Below, piece by piece: positions 6,703 through 7,747 of a stretch of 7,747 bases of DNA (position 1 is the first letter of the stretch; the number at the start of each line of letters is the position of its first letter). The notes under the pieces are model-generated. The model saw nothing but the letters and a program-made list of their open reading frames with translations, had not been told where the DNA came from and searched no databases. This DNA comes from Clostridia bacterium (GTDB lineage Bacteria; Bacillota; Clostridia; Christensenellales; Borkfalkiaceae). The position numbers were made by a program, and so were the translations under genes. Location: positions 1 to 7,747 of the forward strand of contig JAFVRU010000050.1 of NCBI GenBank assembly GCA_017504065.1, in the 5' to 3' direction.

Positions 6703-6719
6703 CGCGACGGATTGTTGCG
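6703..6719 (+). other. Small hairpin between rnc and smc
   Basis: CGCGAC (6703-6708) pairs with GTTGCG (6714-6719) around a 5-base loop, with one G-T pair, immediately after the rnc stop codon. No T-tract follows, so it is not a convincing terminator. It could be an RNA processing or stability element in a rnc-smc transcript, or chance. The rest of the 64-base gap shows only a weak -35/-10-like pair, TTGAAA (6724-6729) and TAATAT (6745-6750), with 15-bp spacing. Confidence 0.3.
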
Positions 6720-6766
6720 GATTTTGAAAATAATCAAGAGATAGTAATATCGGAAAGGAGCATACA

Positions 6767-7747
6767 TTGGATTTAAAAGAAATACAACTTGTCGGCTTTA
6801 AATCGTTTGCCGACAAAACGACGATTCGGTTCGAAGAAGGGGTAACCTGTATTGTCGGACCGAACGGTTGCGGAAAGAGTAACGTTGCCGACGCGGTGCG
6901 TTGGGTGCTCGGCGAGCAATCGGCGAAATCCTTGCGCGGTTCGAATATGCAGGACGTCATTTTCGGCGGTACGTTGGAACGGAAACCCCATTCCTTTTGC
7001 GAAGTAACGCTGGTATTCGACAACGAAAAACGCATTTTCAATTTGGATACGGCGGAAGTGGCGATGACCCGTCGGTTATACCGCACGGGGGAGAGTAAAT
7101 ATCTCATCAACAACCAACCCAGCCGCTTGAAAGACATCGTCGCGCTGTTCCACGGCATCGGGCTCGGCAAGGAAGGGTATTCCATCATCGGACAGGGCAA
7201 GGTCGAACAAATCATGAACGCCCGACCCGAAGACCGCCGTTTGATTTTCGAAGAAGCGACGGGGTTGATGGTCTATAAATCACGGAAGATCGAAATTGAA
7301 CGCAAGATCGCGGACGCGAACTCCAACCTGTTCATTTACCGCCAACGTATCGACGAAGCGGAGCGCCGTTTAGGGCCGTTGAGCAAACAGGCGGAAAAAG
7401 CCAAGGAGTATAAAGAATACTCGGACAAGCTCAAAGACAACGAAGTCAACGCGTACATATACCGTTACGAAAACGCAGAGAGCGAAAAGAGCAAGTTCAA
7501 AAAAGATATCGCGGTGATTTCCGAAAAAATCATCGATTTGAATACGAAGATCGAGCTCATCAACCGCCGTTTGGAAGAAAACCGCGGTAAGATCAGTTCG
7601 GCGGATATCCGTTTGACCGAGCTCAACGATCGCCGTTTGGAACTTTCGGTCGGGAACGAACGGAAAGACGGGGAACTCAAACTCGCTCGGGAACGGATCA
7701 AAACGTACCGTCAACAGATCGAAACGGCGGTGGAAATGCTGGAAGCC
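6767..7747 (+). CDS. smc: Chromosome partition protein SMC, N-terminal part (runs off window)
   Basis: SMC is the ATPase of the SMC-ScpAB condensin, which extrudes DNA loops and helps segregate chromosomes from the origin. The 327 residues seen are the N-terminal head and the beginning of the first coiled coil. The head carries the typical start GFKSFADKT (10-18), Walker A GPNGCGKS (31-38), VRWVLGEQSAKSLRG (44-58) with the family arginine at 57, and the Q-loop/hinge-side stretch GYSIIGQGKVEQI (137-149). EEATGLMVYKSRK (162-174) leads into a long charged coiled coil from about 175 to the window edge. The start is TTG at 6767, supported by AAAGGAG (6754-6760) six bases upstream and by the family alignment. 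Full-length SMC is about 1,190 residues, so most of the gene lies outside. ftsY often comes next. Confidence 0.96.
   Translation, partial: MDLKEIQLVGFKSFADKTTIRFEEGVTCIVGPNGCGKSNVADAVRWVLGEQSAKSLRGSNMQDVIFGGTLERKPHSFCEVTLVFDNEKRIFNLDTAEVAMTRRLYRTGESKYLINNQPSRLKDIVALFHGIGLGKEGYSIIGQGKVEQIMNARPEDRRLIFEEATGLMVYKSRKIEIERKIADANSNLFIYRQRIDEAERRLGPLSKQAEKAKEYKEYSDKLKDNEVNAYIYRYENAESEKSKFKKDIAVISEKIIDLNTKIELINRRLEENRGKISSADIRLTELNDRRLELSVGNERKDGELKLARERIKTYRQQIETAVEMLEA

Noticed and set aside
6382..7215. Minus-strand open frame (277 codons) opposite the rnc end and smc start
   Set aside because: It spans the antisense of two clear genes and their gap, and resembles no family I know. The smc and rnc frames have unmistakable motifs.

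Overview
The window is a stretch of ordinary bacterial chromosome at a replication-initiation locus. It probably comes from a Bacillota (Clostridia-like) organism. The grounds are purine-rich Shine-Dalgarno sites, sigma-A type promoters, a plsX-rnc-smc cluster, a membrane-anchored VanW-family protein, and a DnaA/RecF pair of Gram-positive type. The species cannot be named from sequence alone. I see no tRNA, rRNA, CRISPR array, insertion sequence or phage gene, and coding density is very high.

Left part (1-1539): dnaA is on the minus strand. Just past its stop codon, a second minus-strand reading frame runs off the left edge and looks like the first 16 residues of DnaN (beta clamp). A 143-bp AT-rich divergent intergenic region follows. 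It holds one near-consensus DnaA box, a good promoter for recF, and overlapping -10 elements on both strands. recF then points the other way, so the usual collinear dnaA-dnaN-recF order is split and inverted around this spacer.

Middle part (1540-4994, plus strand): recF is followed by a VanW-domain membrane protein and asnS. A terminator-like hairpin with a T-tract lies inside the first codons of the VanW gene. The asnS promoter (TTGTCT, 17 bp, TATAAT) is embedded in the last codons of the VanW gene, and its TATAAT contains the VanW stop codon. The recF promoter has the same -35 hexamer and spacing, within a shared 11-base string.

Right part (5012-7747, plus strand): plsX (phospholipid synthesis) overlaps rnc (RNase III) in an ATGA junction. 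smc (chromosome condensation ATPase) follows and runs off the right edge. This is the Gram-positive plsX-rnc-smc cluster without the fabD-fabG-acpP genes that often sit between plsX and rnc. RNase III has Ser at the position equivalent to E. coli Asp114, normally a metal-binding residue.

Together the genes cover replication initiation (DnaA, DnaN), recombinational repair (RecF), chromosome organisation (SMC), RNA processing (RNase III), Asn-tRNA charging and membrane lipid synthesis. I found no evidence of a new defence, mobile or secretion system. The points worth a second look are in gene order and regulatory layout.
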